From Microbulbifer sp. THAF38 (GTDB lineage: Bacteria; Pseudomonadota; Gammaproteobacteria; Pseudomonadales; Cellvibrionaceae), in contig NZ_CP045369.1 of assembly GCF_009363535.1 (NCBI RefSeq), positions 4,041,001-4,105,000 of the forward strand: DNA of 64,000 bases. The letters run 5' to 3'. This document shows, one piece after another, positions 63,173 through 64,000 of this stretch; the stretch's first letter is position 1, and each line of letters begins with the position of its first letter. Made by a program: the position numbers and the translations under genes. The notes below the pieces were generated by a model. The model saw nothing but the letters and a program-made list of their open reading frames with translations. It did no database searches and was not told the DNA's origin.

Positions 63173-64000
63173 ATGAATTGCTTCGAAGCATTCCAGGTAA
63201 AACCCGGCAGCAAGATACAGTTAGATAAGATCGATGCCAGTTTTAAAGATTGCTATAACAATCGCGAAGAGGCCCAGCCGGTCATTGATAAATTGGATGA
63301 AAGAATTCGCGCACAGCAGTACCTTATGTATGCTGAGCACAAGCGCTCTCTATTGATCTGCCTACAGGGTCGGGATGCCTCCGGTAAAGATGGCACTATT
63401 AATCATGTGCTTGGAGCAATGAATCCCCAAGGCTGTACAGTAACCAGCTTCAAGCAGCCATCTAAAGAAGAAGCCGCACATGATTTCCTGTGGAGGTGTC
63501 ACAAAGTCACCCCTGCACAGGGACATGTGGCGATTTTTAACCGATCCCACTATGAAGATGTATTAATTCAACGGGTGCATAATATGGTACCAGAGAGCAT
63601 CTGGTCCAAGCGCTACGATCATATCAACCACTTCGAACAATTATTAGCCGACCACAACACCCTGGTATTAAAATTTTTCCTGCATATTGATGCAGATGAA
63701 CAACTGAAACGCTTTAAACAGCGTATTGATGACCCAAGCAAACACTGGAAAATCAGCGAGAGCGATTATACGGAGGCGAGCTACTGGGACGCCTACACCC
63801 AGGCTTTTGAGGATATTCTCTATAAGTGCAGCAAACCTCATGCCCCCTGGTTCGTTATTCCCGCCAATCACAAATGGTTTAGAAATATTGCAATTGCCTC
63901 CATTGTGGCCGACGCGATGGAGGCCCTAAAAATGTCTTTTCCCAAGCCCAGTGTGGATATCAATGAAATAAAAAGAAAATATCATAAACTGGATGACCTA
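63173..64000 (+). CDS. ppk2: Polyphosphate kinase 2 (PPK2), truncated by window end
   Basis: 276 codons are visible from ATG at 63173 and the frame is open at the end. The P-loop QGRDASGKDGT (about residues 64-74), the lid FKQPSKEEAAHDFLW, and the Walker B-like FNRSHYEDVL identify PPK2, which transfers phosphate between polyphosphate and nucleotides (usually ADP or AMP to ATP). FLHIDADEQLKRF and HWKISESDY are standard later blocks. The C-terminus is outside the window, so length and class (I, II or III) cannot be fixed. It follows the proton ATPase gene closely and may be in the same operon. Confidence 0.93.
   Translation, partial: MNCFEAFQVKPGSKIQLDKIDASFKDCYNNREEAQPVIDKLDERIRAQQYLMYAEHKRSLLICLQGRDASGKDGTINHVLGAMNPQGCTVTSFKQPSKEEAAHDFLWRCHKVTPAQGHVAIFNRSHYEDVLIQRVHNMVPESIWSKRYDHINHFEQLLADHNTLVLKFFLHIDADEQLKRFKQRIDDPSKHWKISESDYTEASYWDAYTQAFEDILYKCSKPHAPWFVIPANHKWFRNIAIASIVADAMEALKMSFPKPSVDINEIKRKYHKLDDL

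Noticed and set aside
63515..63530. CACAGGGACATGTG inside the PPK2 gene as a fifth REP-like hairpin
   Set aside because: The core differs from ACAGGGATGT and it is coding sequence, so chance is likely.
63362..63871. Reverse frames inside the last 800 bases
   Set aside because: They lie opposite the PPK2 gene, whose motifs are clear on the plus strand.
1..64000. CRISPR array, rRNA or tRNA genes, riboswitches
   Set aside because: No regularly spaced repeats, no tRNA cloverleaf, no recognisable riboswitch core was found by eye; a tool search could still find a small RNA.

Overview
The window looks like chromosomal DNA of a marine gammaproteobacterium, most likely Cellvibrionales and close to Microbulbifer. 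This is an inference from the housekeeping proteins (ParC, RlmD, an MvaT/H-NS-like protein, CobB-type sirtuin, MnmH, AzoR) and the mix of G+C-rich core blocks with visibly A+T-rich insertions; no rRNA or tRNA gene was recognised to confirm it.

Positions 1-5450 are an accessory block: a HicB-like regulator with a small membrane protein, a HigBA-type toxin-antitoxin pair, a serine recombinase with repeats upstream, a DUF2806 protein and a three-gene operon of unknown function. From 6141 to 12417 the content is ordinary: DUF2147 protein, MarR plus an EmrA-like membrane fusion protein, parC, and the fetAB-type metal exporter pair. From about 12750 to 29650 a second, A+T-rich accessory region holds a REP-associated transposase, an IS630-family copy (intact ends and TA target duplication, transposase broken by one in-frame amber stop), and two very large genes read leftwards.

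Those two genes are the most interesting content. The 2009-residue protein (15335-21364) joins a signal peptide, an SpvB/TcB-like shell with six calcium-binding FG-GAP-like repeats, an RHS shell and core, and a variable C-terminal domain that carries an L,D-transpeptidase-like His...TAGC motif. The protein encoded just upstream (21551-25435) has a signal peptide, two fibronectin-III-like domains, long coiled coils and a C-terminus that resembles the end of Tc toxin A subunits. Together they look like a compact, Sec-exported relative of ABC (Tc) toxin complexes with a possible peptidoglycan-active payload. A MocR-type regulator is divergent from them.

From 29652 to 63123 core metabolism returns: a giant AsmA/DUF748-type envelope protein with repeated cysteine loops, a SelD fused to an NADH-dehydrogenase-like domain, NDH-2, a CobB-like deacylase, an H-NS/MvaT-like protein, an SLC13 permease, an orphan caspase-like protein, MnmH, a run of leftward genes (SDR, VOC, DUF2750, RlmD, YgjP-like protease, thioesterase, DUF2799 lipoprotein, MBL hydrolase), a MalT-like regulator followed by a GH13 alpha-glucosidase with a MalT box between them, an AzoR/LysR divergent pair, and a P-type proton ATPase followed by a PPK2 polyphosphate kinase that runs off the window end. 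Four intergenic hairpins share the core ACAGGGATGT and may be REP-like sequences linked to the RAYT transposase.
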